Source: an uncultured Chloroflexota bacterium
GTDB lineage: Bacteria > Chloroflexota > Anaerolineae > Aggregatilineales > Phototrophicaceae
Assembly (NCBI GenBank): GCA_937942935.1
Contig: CALDGT010000806.1
Span: 1 to 6,873 of the forward strand
DNA: 6,873 nt
Reading direction: 5' to 3'
In this document: positions 1 to 6,046 of the stretch, piece after piece
Layout of the letters: every line of letters starts with the position of its first letter
How positions within the stretch are numbered: position 1 is the first letter of the stretch
Position numbers and translations under genes: made by a program
The notes under the pieces: generated by a model
What the model was told of the DNA's origin: nothing
The model's input: only the letters and a program-made list of their open reading frames with translations
The model's database searches: none

Positions 1-1
1 T

Positions 2-547
2 GATTTAGAGACTTATCAAGATATTCAAACACGCGAAGAGATTGTTTGGAGCATTGGCTGGTGCGATGAAAATAGCAATTCATACGCGGCTGTGATTGTC
101 CCGCATATTCAACCGCGAAGCATATTCGTAAATGACTCTTTAACCATACACCTTGTCCCGAATACAGACTCGGCATGGCGATTGATGATGCAAGCAATGC
201 CTGATGATAAGCCGATTTATCACTGGACGGGGTATGATAGTGGAATGATGAAAAAGTCTGCTCCTATGGATGTTCAAAACACATTAGCACCTCGTTTGAG
301 CGATTTGCACGCTATCTTTAAGAAGACTGTGTGTTTTCCGATAACAAGCCTGTCTATCAAGACGGTTGCTACGTATCTAGGATTTCGTTGGGCAGGGTAT
401 GATGATTATTTGCAAGCCTATTTTGATTATCGTCATTGGCTAAAGACAGGTGATAATCGCCATTTGTTGCAATCAGTGAATTATCAGGTGGATGATGTTA
501 AAGCACTTGCAATTGTATGGCGTTATTTGGTTCAGCATATACCATAA
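2..547 (+). CDS. 3' end of RecB-like nuclease: RNase H-like (DEDD) exonuclease domain, partial
   Basis: The reading frame is open to the left edge, so the start lies outside the window; the GTG at 92 is internal. The 181 visible residues resemble the C-terminal RNase H-like domain (RNase_H_2/YprB type) of TM0106-family RecB-like nucleases. Seen directly: a DxE pair in the first visible residues (D1-L-E3, exo I), GYD around residue 79 (possible exo II), a segment near residues 113-125 matching the family's P-x-x-S-x-x-x-K-T/S-V pattern followed by YLGF, and YxxxD at Y161-D165 (exo III), then a terminal helix ending in WRYLVQHIP. The family pairs an N-terminal Cas4/RecB-like PD-(D/E)xK nuclease with this domain; that half is not visible, so the full architecture is inferred. 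Likely role is DNA or RNA processing in the cytoplasm. No clear hairpin terminator follows. Confidence 0.72.
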   Translation, partial: DLETYQDIQTREEIVWSIGWCDENSNSYAAVIVPHIQPRSIFVNDSLTIHLVPNTDSAWRLMMQAMPDDKPIYHWTGYDSGMMKKSAPMDVQNTLAPRLSDLHAIFKKTVCFPITSLSIKTVATYLGFRWAGYDDYLQAYFDYRHWLKTGDNRHLLQSVNYQVDDVKALAIVWRYLVQHIP

Positions 548-569
548 TAAATTTTTTTTATAAATTATT
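544..569. other. 26-bp A/T-only tract with T8 run
   Basis: Every base from 544 to 569 is A or T. The tract includes the stop codon of the nuclease gene, a run of eight T (552-559) and two copies of ATAAATT (547-553 and 560-566). No GC-rich stem precedes the T run, so it is not a standard intrinsic terminator. Its position, about 50-75 bp upstream of the predicted transcription start of the response regulator gene, would also suit an UP-like or bent-DNA element. Function is inferred. Confidence 0.45.
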
Positions 570-572
570 GCT

Positions 573-583
573 GGCTACTAGCC
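573..583. repeat. 11-bp palindrome (GGCTA-C-TAGCC), possible operator
   Basis: Five-base arms GGCTA and TAGCC are perfectly complementary around a central C at 578. A second small inverted repeat, CGCA-AAAA-TGCG, lies at 589-600. Both sit just upstream of the extended -10 of the response regulator gene, where a regulator could bind. They are short enough to occur by chance. Confidence 0.3.
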
Positions 584-603
584 TATTTCGCAAAAATGCG
601 CTA

Positions 604-612
604 TGCTATATT
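604..612 (+). promoter_or_regulatory. Extended -10 promoter of the response regulator gene
   Basis: TGC followed by TATATT (607-612) gives a TGn extended -10 with five of six bases of TATAAT. The -35 position 17 bp upstream (584-589, TATTTC) is poor, which fits an extended -10 promoter. Predicted transcription start is near 619, leaving a leader of about 20 nt that carries AAGGA (625-629), nine bases before the ATG at 639. Confidence 0.5.
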
Positions 613-638
613 ACAAACGGTTATAAGGATGTTAGAAT

Positions 639-1343
639 ATGGTAATGTCAGGACAACGAGCGCAAAGCATCTTAGTGATAGAAGATGATGAAGATACCGC
701 AGAAATGGTTTGTACCCTTTTAGAAACCGCGGGCTATGAAGCCGTGTCGGTGGGTAAAGGTGGCACGGCACTCGATGAAATTGCCATGCTCTCACCCGAT
801 TTAGTGCTTTTAGATATTCATCTGCCCGATATGAACGGGTTAGAAATCCTCAAAAAAGTGCGCTCTCACTCATTTTTGCCAATGATTGTGATGAGTGGTT
901 TTGAGCGTGACCGCGACCGCGTGGTAGCGTTAGAAGCGGGTGCTGATGATTTTATGTCGAAGCCGTTTTCGCCAGATGAATTGGTGGCGCGGGTAAAAGC
1001 CTTGTTGCGTCGTGTAGATTGGATGCCCAAACCCGAAACACAACTCACGGTGCGTAAATTGGAACTGAATTTGCCCCGTAGACAAGCCACAATTAACGGC
1101 AACCGCTTGAACCTTACACCAATTGAATATAATATTTTACTCACCCTGATGCGTCATGCAGGCAAGGTTATTACGCATGATGACTTGTTGCAAGCCGTTT
1201 GGGGAGATAGTTATCGGGGTGATTATTCGGTTTTGCGGGTGAATGTATCTCGGTTACGCCAAAAATTAGAAGAAAATCCGCGCCGTCCATCTTATATTGT
1301 CACCGTACCCGGCAGGGGTTATTGGATGCCGATTGGTCGTTAA
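639..1343 (+). CDS. OmpR/PhoB-family response regulator
   Basis: A 234-residue cytoplasmic two-component regulator. The receiver domain covers about residues 10-124: acidic pair E15/D16, phospho-acceptor D59 in LVLLDIHLPDMNG, switch residue S86 in MSG, and conserved K108 in KPF. The winged-helix DNA-binding domain covers about 136-232: the LTPIEYNIL segment (159-167), ITHDDLLQAVWG (178-189), recognition helix around 197-212 (VLRVNVSRLRQKLE) and the wing ending VPGRGYW (223-229). All receiver residues needed for phosphorylation are present, so it should be an active phospho-switch. AAGGA at 625-629 supports the ATG at 639; a second ATG at 645 would drop only two residues. No histidine kinase lies beside it, so its partner and target genes are unknown. 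The 80-bp gap to the methyltransferase suggests it is transcribed separately. Confidence 0.95.
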   Translation: MVMSGQRAQSILVIEDDEDTAEMVCTLLETAGYEAVSVGKGGTALDEIAMLSPDLVLLDIHLPDMNGLEILKKVRSHSFLPMIVMSGFERDRDRVVALEAGADDFMSKPFSPDELVARVKALLRRVDWMPKPETQLTVRKLELNLPRRQATINGNRLNLTPIEYNILLTLMRHAGKVITHDDLLQAVWGDSYRGDYSVLRVNVSRLRQKLEENPRRPSYIVTVPGRGYWMPIGR

Positions 1344-1361
1344 CTCAAAATATAGATTCTT

Positions 1362-1390
1362 TAGACATCTTGTGTTACCCTTACTTTTAT
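1362..1390 (+). promoter_or_regulatory. Candidate sigma-70-type promoter for the methyltransferase operon
   Basis: TAGACA (1362-1367, five of six bases of TTGACA), a 17-bp spacer, and TTTTAT (1385-1390, four of six bases of TATAAT). It lies in the 80-bp gap after the response regulator and would start transcription near 1397. The -10 is only fair. The gap has no obvious hairpin terminator, so read-through from the regulator gene is also possible. Confidence 0.35.
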
Positions 1391-1423
1391 TCTGATATTG
1401 AATGACAAAGAAAGGGTCTCAAT

Positions 1424-2179
1424 GTGTTTGCAGATGATATAATATTGCCGAGTATTTATGACCGTATCGGCATGGCAGATTTTTCTGCCAACCTGACCCC
1501 TAAACTAGTAAATTTTGCACAGCGTAATGAATGGGCAGGCAGGCGCATTTTGGATTTGGGGTGTGGCACAGGGGCTTCTACCTTATGGTTTACTGCTTAC
1601 GGATATAATGTTACAGCAGTGGATTATAATCCTGCGATGTTGACTCAGCTCAAATCTGCATTAGATAAAAAAGGGCATACCGCCACCCTCACACAAGCTG
1701 ATGCTCGGCAACTTCCTCCGATGACGATGATTGATATGGTCATCTCATTAAACTTATTTAATGAACTTGATAGTGTGCGTGATTTAGAGACTGCTCTCAA
1801 ACAGGTGAGTGGCATCCTTGCTAGTGGGCGGTTTTTTATTTTTGATATGTATACCATAGAGGGACTTGCTCAACGGGGTATGGTCGAAGAAGAACGTTTA
1901 TATGATTCCGATGATTTAACAGTTTTTGTGCATCGGCATTATGATTATGACCGCCAACTCTCGACATTAGACTATGATGTATTCACCCGTCAGCAAACAA
2001 ATGGCTGGAATCGGGCAAAGACCAAACGAATTTTACGCGCCTATCCTCTCCTCGCATTGGCGACATTAATCAGACGGACTGAATTTGAAATTGTGGCGTT
2101 GTTAGATACCCAACTGAATGTCGTAGATGCATCCAATCCAAAGGCGTCGCGTGTTGTGTTTGTTCTTAGAAAGCAATAG
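1424..2179 (+). CDS. Class I SAM-dependent methyltransferase
   Basis: A 251-residue cytoplasmic protein with a Rossmann-like methyltransferase fold. Motif I is ILDLGCGTGAS (42-52), the acidic residue binding the SAM ribose is D67 in VTAVDYNPAML, QADARQLP (91-98) forms the adenine-binding region, and IDMVISLNLFNEL (103-115) is the post-motif II strand and helix. The C-terminal half (about 145-220) is rich in Tyr and Asp and resembles the beta insert of small-molecule or sugar N-methyltransferases, but the substrate cannot be told. The start is GTG at 1424 with GAAAGG (1410-1415) eight bases upstream. An ATG two bases earlier is in another frame and soon meets a stop. The next start, ATG at 1472, would remove the N-terminal SIYDRIG helix usual in this fold. 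The next gene starts 15 bp after the stop, so the two are probably cotranscribed. Confidence 0.9.
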   Translation: MFADDIILPSIYDRIGMADFSANLTPKLVNFAQRNEWAGRRILDLGCGTGASTLWFTAYGYNVTAVDYNPAMLTQLKSALDKKGHTATLTQADARQLPPMTMIDMVISLNLFNELDSVRDLETALKQVSGILASGRFFIFDMYTIEGLAQRGMVEEERLYDSDDLTVFVHRHYDYDRQLSTLDYDVFTRQQTNGWNRAKTKRILRAYPLLALATLIRRTEFEIVALLDTQLNVVDASNPKASRVVFVLRKQ

Positions 2180-2194
2180 GATGGATTTGGATAG

Positions 2195-2875
2195 ATGATA
2201 ACAAATTCTCAAGAAAACCCTCAAACTTTACGCTTACCTGTAGACCCAGAACCGACCTCATTGCGCTTAATTGTGTTATCTTCTTTTCTAGTTGGGTTGG
2301 TTTTGGGGGTATGGCTATCTGATATTGCATTTCGATGGGGAACTTGTTCTATGCTTGGATTTGGTGTAGGAATTGCGAGTGGGGTTATCGTGATGCTCAT
2401 CACCGAAAGATTGCTCAGACCCATTTGGAAATCGGATAGATGGGTGCGTGTGACACAAGATGAAATCGCTTTTTTGCAAGGTGAAAAAATTAAACGCGCC
2501 ATTAACCCCATGCAACAAGTGAATGTTACTCAATGGCGCTTCACCATTAAACGGCGCTCGCGTGCAGAAAAAGGCTGGTATGTAGTCGCTATTGCGTTAG
2601 AGCAAGACGATGTCTATTTGCCTGTGTATACATTGATGTCACCAGAACGATTTGAAGCGATGTCTACCGCAGGGCAATATGAAGAACTAACCATCCGCCG
2701 AGAAGATGTCCTCAAAAAGAGCGCCAAAGGGGATGACATCAAACTCGCAGGGATGCAACGCCAATTGTATATTGGGGAGACTGCTCGCGGGATAGATGGC
2801 GTTGAGATGTTGCCAGATGACTTTGATACACTCTTACGATGGTTACAAGACCATTTTTATCGTTGGATGCCGTGA
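2195..2875 (+). CDS. Membrane protein with two N-terminal helices and a cytosolic beta-rich domain, function unknown
   Basis: I do not recognise a named family for this 226-residue protein. A polar N-terminus (1-23) is followed by two hydrophobic segments at about 25-45 and 50-70, joined by a short FRWGTC turn, which form a helical hairpin in the membrane. The positively charged flank after the second helix (ERLLRPIWKSDRW) suggests that the remainder is cytoplasmic. Residues 83-160 look beta-rich (WVRVTQDEIAFLQGEKI, VTQWRFTIKRRSR, KGWYVVAIALEQDDVYLPVY), reminiscent of bacterial PH-like domains beside paired helices; this is inference only. The C-terminus has amphipathic helices ending LLRWLQDHFYRWMP. 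The ribosome site is weak (GGAT-type bases upstream), so translation may be coupled to the methyltransferase gene 15 bp before it. The secreted-protein gene follows after 31 bp. Confidence 0.75.
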   Translation: MITNSQENPQTLRLPVDPEPTSLRLIVLSSFLVGLVLGVWLSDIAFRWGTCSMLGFGVGIASGVIVMLITERLLRPIWKSDRWVRVTQDEIAFLQGEKIKRAINPMQQVNVTQWRFTIKRRSRAEKGWYVVAIALEQDDVYLPVYTLMSPERFEAMSTAGQYEELTIRREDVLKKSAKGDDIKLAGMQRQLYIGETARGIDGVEMLPDDFDTLLRWLQDHFYRWMP

Positions 2876-2896
2876 TGAACCATCCTAATTTATTTT

Positions 2897-2900
2897 GAGG
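2897..2900 (+). promoter_or_regulatory. Ribosome binding site GAGG that fixes the start at 2907
   Basis: GAGG lies six bases before the ATG at 2907. An in-frame TTG at 2895 overlaps this site and so would have no ribosome site of its own. The ATG also gives a clean signal peptide beginning MNKK. Confidence 0.7.
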
Positions 2901-2906
2901 TTGATA

Positions 2907-4430
2907 ATGAACAAAAAGCTACTGGGGGCGTTATACGCCCTCTTTTTTATGATAGTGACTATAATGCCAACTGATGCTCAAACCCCGCCTTCTATCACCT
3001 TTAATACCCCAGTCGAAGGCGAAATTACGACCCCCAACGAAGAAAAAGTATGGACATTCTTTGGTGGGCAAAGCATGGCAATCTCATTGCGGGTTGTCCC
3101 CGATGAAAATTTTGACCCGTTGATTGTTTTATTAGATACCAATGGGCAAGAATTGATACGCAATGATGATTATGCTTATCCAGATAGGCGGGATGCGTTA
3201 TTAGAAGCCATCACATTACCACGCCTAGCAGAATATCGGATTGTGGTTACGGGTTATGAGGGGAGTGTTGGTTCATTTACACTCACCATGTTAGCGGGAT
3301 ATGCCGATTTTGCCCTAGATGAACGCTTTACTTCTATTGGTGAGTGGGAATCGGATAATGTCGTCTCTGCGGATGCGGTGGATGGGATTTTAACGATGCA
3401 AGTAGCAGGTATTGGACAAACGGGACGATTATTCAATTCTCAAATGACCCGTCAAAAAGATTTTTATGCTCAAATGACTATTTCAAATATCACAGGGCGA
3501 AATGGTTGGATTGTGGGAATGACCTTCCGAGAACAAGCCAATGGCAACCGTTATGTGGTTATGGTGAGTTCTGATGGACAATGGCGACTCACGGCATGGC
3601 AAAATGGAGCGCAAACTGTCTTGCGTGATTGGGCAACACACCCCGCTATTGTCGCAGGTGATACTGCCTTCATATTAGGCGTATTGGCAAAGGATGTGAG
3701 TCTTGATATTTTTTATGATAACCAGATGGTTGCCAGCATCACAGATAGCACCATTCAAACGGCGGGGACAATCGGGGTTCAACTAGAGACATTTAATGCC
3801 CTCGATAGCCAAACCACCGCACGAATTGACGGCTTAGAAATTACCATTCCCACACAGGTGAATAATAATTTTGTCATTCCACAACAATTGATGTCTGGTA
3901 ATTCTTTGTTAGTCTCTCATGAATTAGAACGTCGCCACCTCATTCCCGCAGGGGGAGAATTGGCTTGGGAAGTGAGCGAGAGTTTCTTAGAGGCATCGCG
4001 TCCGGGTGTGAATCGCTTGCCCCTTATTAGTGATACACGGTTCACTAATTTTGTTTTATCTACGACTGCCAGCGCGACATTCACTGGGGAAGGCATTGGT
4101 GCATGTGCATTATTGTTGCAACATACCGATGAACAAAATTATGCGGTAGCTTATTTAGATAATGTAGGTGGGTATGGTGTTTCTATTCGCACAGGGGATA
4201 CATTTTCGGATGGTATTTTTGGCACAAATGAGATGTGGACAATTACAAATAGTAGTCAATTGCTTGTTGTTGTCAATGACCGAGTGCTTTACTACTATGT
4301 GAATAGTGTTTTAGTGGGACAAATGCCAATTGTAGTTAGTGAAGGGCAAGTGGGGAATGCGGTGGTAAATTTTGACCCTGTGCGGACAAACTGCCAGTTC
4401 AGGAATACATGGGTTTGGCGTTGGGAATAG
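2907..4430 (+). CDS. Secreted protein: PPC domain plus two concanavalin A-like (LamG-type) domains
   Basis: A 507-residue exported protein. The Sec signal peptide has n-region MNKK, a hydrophobic core at about 5-20 and probable cleavage after TDA24. Residues 31-130 form a bacterial pre-peptidase C-terminal (PPC) beta-sandwich: VEGEIT near 36, VWTFFGGQSMAISL (48-61), the typical FDPLIVLLDTNG (69-80), NDDY (86-89), YRIVVTGYEGSVGSFTL (110-126). Two jelly-roll-like domains follow, about 137-313 and 325-505. Each has the pattern of a nonspecific lectin/glucanase fold: a start such as LDERFTSIGEW, a central strand NGNRYVVMV or DEQNYAVAYL, and a basic strand with a ligand-like DNQMVASI or NSVLVGQMP. 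The only cysteines in the mature part, C400 and C496, lie in the second domain and could form a disulfide. No catalytic motif is seen, so a binding or structural role on the cell surface is likelier than an enzyme. It is the third gene of the probable operon. Confidence 0.8.
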   Translation: MNKKLLGALYALFFMIVTIMPTDAQTPPSITFNTPVEGEITTPNEEKVWTFFGGQSMAISLRVVPDENFDPLIVLLDTNGQELIRNDDYAYPDRRDALLEAITLPRLAEYRIVVTGYEGSVGSFTLTMLAGYADFALDERFTSIGEWESDNVVSADAVDGILTMQVAGIGQTGRLFNSQMTRQKDFYAQMTISNITGRNGWIVGMTFREQANGNRYVVMVSSDGQWRLTAWQNGAQTVLRDWATHPAIVAGDTAFILGVLAKDVSLDIFYDNQMVASITDSTIQTAGTIGVQLETFNALDSQTTARIDGLEITIPTQVNNNFVIPQQLMSGNSLLVSHELERRHLIPAGGELAWEVSESFLEASRPGVNRLPLISDTRFTNFVLSTTASATFTGEGIGACALLLQHTDEQNYAVAYLDNVGGYGVSIRTGDTFSDGIFGTNEMWTITNSSQLLVVVNDRVLYYYVNSVLVGQMPIVVSEGQVGNAVVNFDPVRTNCQFRNTWVWRWE

Positions 4431-4471
4431 AATCTGGTGTATGCAAAAGTAATTGCATCGTACAACCATAG

Positions 4472-4501
4472 CACAATGAAAATTTTAACACGATGAAAAT
4501 T
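4472..4501. repeat. Tandem 13-bp direct repeat, 17-bp period
   Basis: CACAATGAAAATT (4472-4484) and CACGATGAAAATT (4489-4501) differ at one base. The second copy abuts the 28-bp palindrome. An AAAATTTT palindrome lies between them at 4479-4486. The repeat may mark duplication next to a repeat element, or simply be low-complexity A/T sequence. Confidence 0.6.
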
Positions 4502-4529
4502 GTAGGGGCTTGCCATGGCAAGCCCCTAC
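4502..4529. repeat. Perfect 28-bp palindrome, REP-like hairpin
   Basis: The arm GTAGGGGCTTGCCA (4502-4515) is followed directly by its exact reverse complement (4516-4529), with no loop or mismatch. In single-stranded form it makes a long GC-rich hairpin with a tight turn at GCCATGGC. It begins 13 bp after the stop of the glycosidase gene and 71 bp after the stop of the + strand gene. The glycosidase side is followed by AATTTTC, a poor T tract; the + side has none. It is therefore more like an intergenic REP-type palindrome that could slow transcription or protect mRNA 3' ends than a textbook terminator. GTAGGGGC-type palindromes are, to my memory, often repeated in Chloroflexota and cyanobacterial genomes. 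Confidence 0.8.
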
Positions 4530-4542
4530 CACATATGCTAGA

Positions 4543-5937
4543 TTACTTTTTCATTACAGTACCAAGTGTGTTACATGCAGGGCATGAACCACCCGGACGT
4601 ATCATTGCATAACCACCCATTGGGTCTGCACCCCAGATGGTAAAGTTCAAATTCCAGACAATCATCAAGCGTACCCGACCACTTTGAGCGGCGATGGTTG
4701 CGGCTTCTGCCAACCATTGCGCTTGTTGCGCGACAGTGACATTGCCTGCCCATGCAAACAACGATGGGATGGGCGCACCCATGCCTTCACCACTCAGATA
4801 ACCGAGTTCTGTCCAGCAAACAGGTTTGTTGGGGAACAAGCCTGCACCGCGAGAGAACATGGTCGAGTAGTAACGGGTTGGGTAGCTATCGCGTGGGTCG
4901 CCAGAAGATTGGGTTGGCGAGACAATGCCTTCGTTATAATGCAAGCCCAAGCAATCCATATAATTTGCCGCGCCAGCATCACGCATTTGAATCATGAAAT
5001 TGTCATCGTTGACCACTGCACCGGGGAATGCCGCTTCTGCACCAGTGGGAGCAGGGGCGCCACTAATAACGATGATATTGGGGTTAACCGATTTAATGGC
5101 ATTGAAGGCGGCAGAGAGCAATTGGGTGTAACGCGCACCACTGATTGTCCCTGTGGGCCATTCGCGGTCAATGTTGGGTTCATTCCATACTTCAATCGCA
5201 TCTGGACCAAGTGCCGCGACTTGTTTGACAAAATCGGCATATTGGGTCACATAGGTATTAAAATCACCCATTTGGGCGGGCAAACCTACGACACCGACCA
5301 AGACCTTAAAGCCTTTGCCTTTGACATCGCTAATGATGTTTTGTGCGCCTGCGGTGGTATCGCCAACGCTATAACGCAATTGTTTCTTAATCCATTTCAT
5401 ACCAGCAGTTTGAGCGGCAGTGACAGCGGCGGCTTCTAAGCCATTGGCATGACCACCGAGTTCAAAGCTACCAACAGCCGCGCCACCTGCGGTAATGGGG
5501 GCAGGATTTGTGCCTGTGTTAGGGGTGGTTGTATTGACAGTCACGACTTTATCGCATACAGCAATCGCAGTTAAATCGTTAAATGCGACCCGTGCTTGAT
5601 ATTGGCGACCATTAAGCGCGGTGATGGTGAATGTCCATCCTTGAAAAATGGGGCGAACATCAACTGAGCTAATATTATCAATACAGCCCCAATCAATGCC
5701 CGGTCCGAAGTCGGTTTGTACCCATACCCATTCACGGACATAGGTCAAATCTACCTTATATTTTGTTTCAATAGCTTCACGAACAGCACAGAAGGCACGG
5801 GTCATGACATCGGCGTCAGGATTACATAGCCCTTGTGCGTCAACAGGTCTGACCGCATTGAACGATAATAACATACTGCTGGCAAAAATAACCAAGAACA
5901 GTAGGCTATATTTACGCCATGAATTGGGTCTCATCAT
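4543..5937 (-). CDS. Secreted clan GH-A glycoside hydrolase (GH5/GH39-like)
   Basis: A 464-residue exported enzyme when counted from the ATG at 5937. The signal peptide has basic n-region RPNSWRK, a hydrophobic core at about 10-28 and likely cleavage after VDA34. Residues 36-130 form a small cysteine-containing domain (C38, C50, C85, C128; pattern WxxTDFGxGIDWGC, GWTFTITALNGRQYQAR, AVC) resembling a domain seen before linkers in other Chloroflexota secreted proteins. A T/N/P/G-rich linker (131-152) leads to a (beta/alpha)8-type catalytic domain. Acid/base E253 sits in IEVWNEPN and probable nucleophile E377 in CWTELGY, the spacing expected for retaining clan GH-A enzymes. A CPAC pair (452-455) lies near the C-terminus. 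The exact GH family and substrate are unresolved. Start choice is uncertain: an in-frame TTG at 5973 lacks a ribosome site, ATG 5955 has only a weak one, and ATG 5937 has GAGG 12 bases upstream and a compact signal peptide. ATG 5934 is also possible. Confidence 0.85.
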   Translation of the reverse strand: MMRPNSWRKYSLLFLVIFASSMLLSFNAVRPVDAQGLCNPDADVMTRAFCAVREAIETKYKVDLTYVREWVWVQTDFGPGIDWGCIDNISSVDVRPIFQGWTFTITALNGRQYQARVAFNDLTAIAVCDKVVTVNTTTPNTGTNPAPITAGGAAVGSFELGGHANGLEAAAVTAAQTAGMKWIKKQLRYSVGDTTAGAQNIISDVKGKGFKVLVGVVGLPAQMGDFNTYVTQYADFVKQVAALGPDAIEVWNEPNIDREWPTGTISGARYTQLLSAAFNAIKSVNPNIIVISGAPAPTGAEAAFPGAVVNDDNFMIQMRDAGAANYMDCLGLHYNEGIVSPTQSSGDPRDSYPTRYYSTMFSRGAGLFPNKPVCWTELGYLSGEGMGAPIPSLFAWAGNVTVAQQAQWLAEAATIAAQSGRVRLMIVWNLNFTIWGADPMGGYAMIRPGGSCPACNTLGTVMKK

Positions 5938-5993
5938 ATTACTTTTCAACCTCATAAATCTAACCAGATACAAAATGTGAATAAACAGCTTAA

Positions 5994-6046
5994 AGCCTAC
6001 ACAACAGCCATTGATTTTACCAGTATTTACAGGCTGTGCGTAGGCT
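5994..6046 (-). terminator. Large imperfect hairpin between the CpXC-type gene and the glycosidase gene
   Basis: Arm 5994-6009 (AGCCTACACAACAGCC) pairs with arm 6032-6046. In a - strand transcript this gives 14 Watson-Crick pairs and one G-U pair (6039 with 6001), with one bulged base at 6003 and a 22-nt loop. After the stem the - strand reads TTAAGCTGTTTATT, which is U-rich but interrupted. This is a plausible terminator or mRNA-stabilising hairpin for the CpXC-type gene, 27 bp past its stop codon. The loop overlaps a candidate promoter for the glycosidase gene. Confidence 0.5.
6014..6022 (-). promoter_or_regulatory. Candidate extended -10 promoter of the glycosidase gene
   Basis: Read on the - strand, TGG then TAAAAT is a TGn extended -10 with five of six bases of TATAAT. 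The -35 position (TACGCA) matches only three of six bases. Transcription would start near 6007, giving a leader of about 50-70 nt. It lies in the loop of the large inverted repeat, so a protein binding the two arms could control it; this is inference. Confidence 0.35.

Larger units (their letters stand above)
4431..4542. other. Convergent intergenic region
   Basis: This gap separates the 3' ends of two convergent genes encoding secreted proteins. It holds a weak TGCAA/TTGCA inverted repeat (4442-4446 and 4453-4457), a near-perfect direct repeat (4472-4501) and a perfect 28-bp palindrome (4502-4529). No open frame of interest was seen. Confidence 0.8.

Noticed and set aside
92..547. GTG at 92 as the start of a 151-residue protein
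   Set aside because: The frame continues without a stop to the left edge, and the upstream residues include the DxE motif expected in the nuclease domain.
552..559. T8 run as a Rho-independent terminator of the nuclease gene
   Set aside because: No GC-rich stem precedes it; the bases before are the stop codon and A/T sequence.
866..1144. Antisense open frame of 92 codons within the response regulator gene
   Set aside because: It overlaps the receiver and linker coding region, has no domain, and has Ser/Arg-rich composition typical of a shadow frame.
2895..2906. TTG at 2895 as the start of the secreted PPC protein
   Set aside because: The TTG overlaps the GAGG that serves the ATG at 2907, and would add residues before a clean MNKK signal peptide.
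4502..4529. The 28-bp palindrome as a textbook intrinsic terminator
   Set aside because: There is no T tract on the + side and only AATTTTC, set off from the stem, on the - side. It may still affect transcription.
4684..5439. Open frame of 251 codons on the + strand opposite the glycosidase gene
   Set aside because: It is fully antisense to a well-supported enzyme. Its translation is rich in Cys, His and Arg with no recognisable domain, as expected for a shadow frame.
5938..5973. TTG at 5973 as the start of the glycosidase
   Set aside because: No ribosome site lies upstream of it, and it gives an overlong n-region before the signal peptide core. The ATG at 5955 remains possible.
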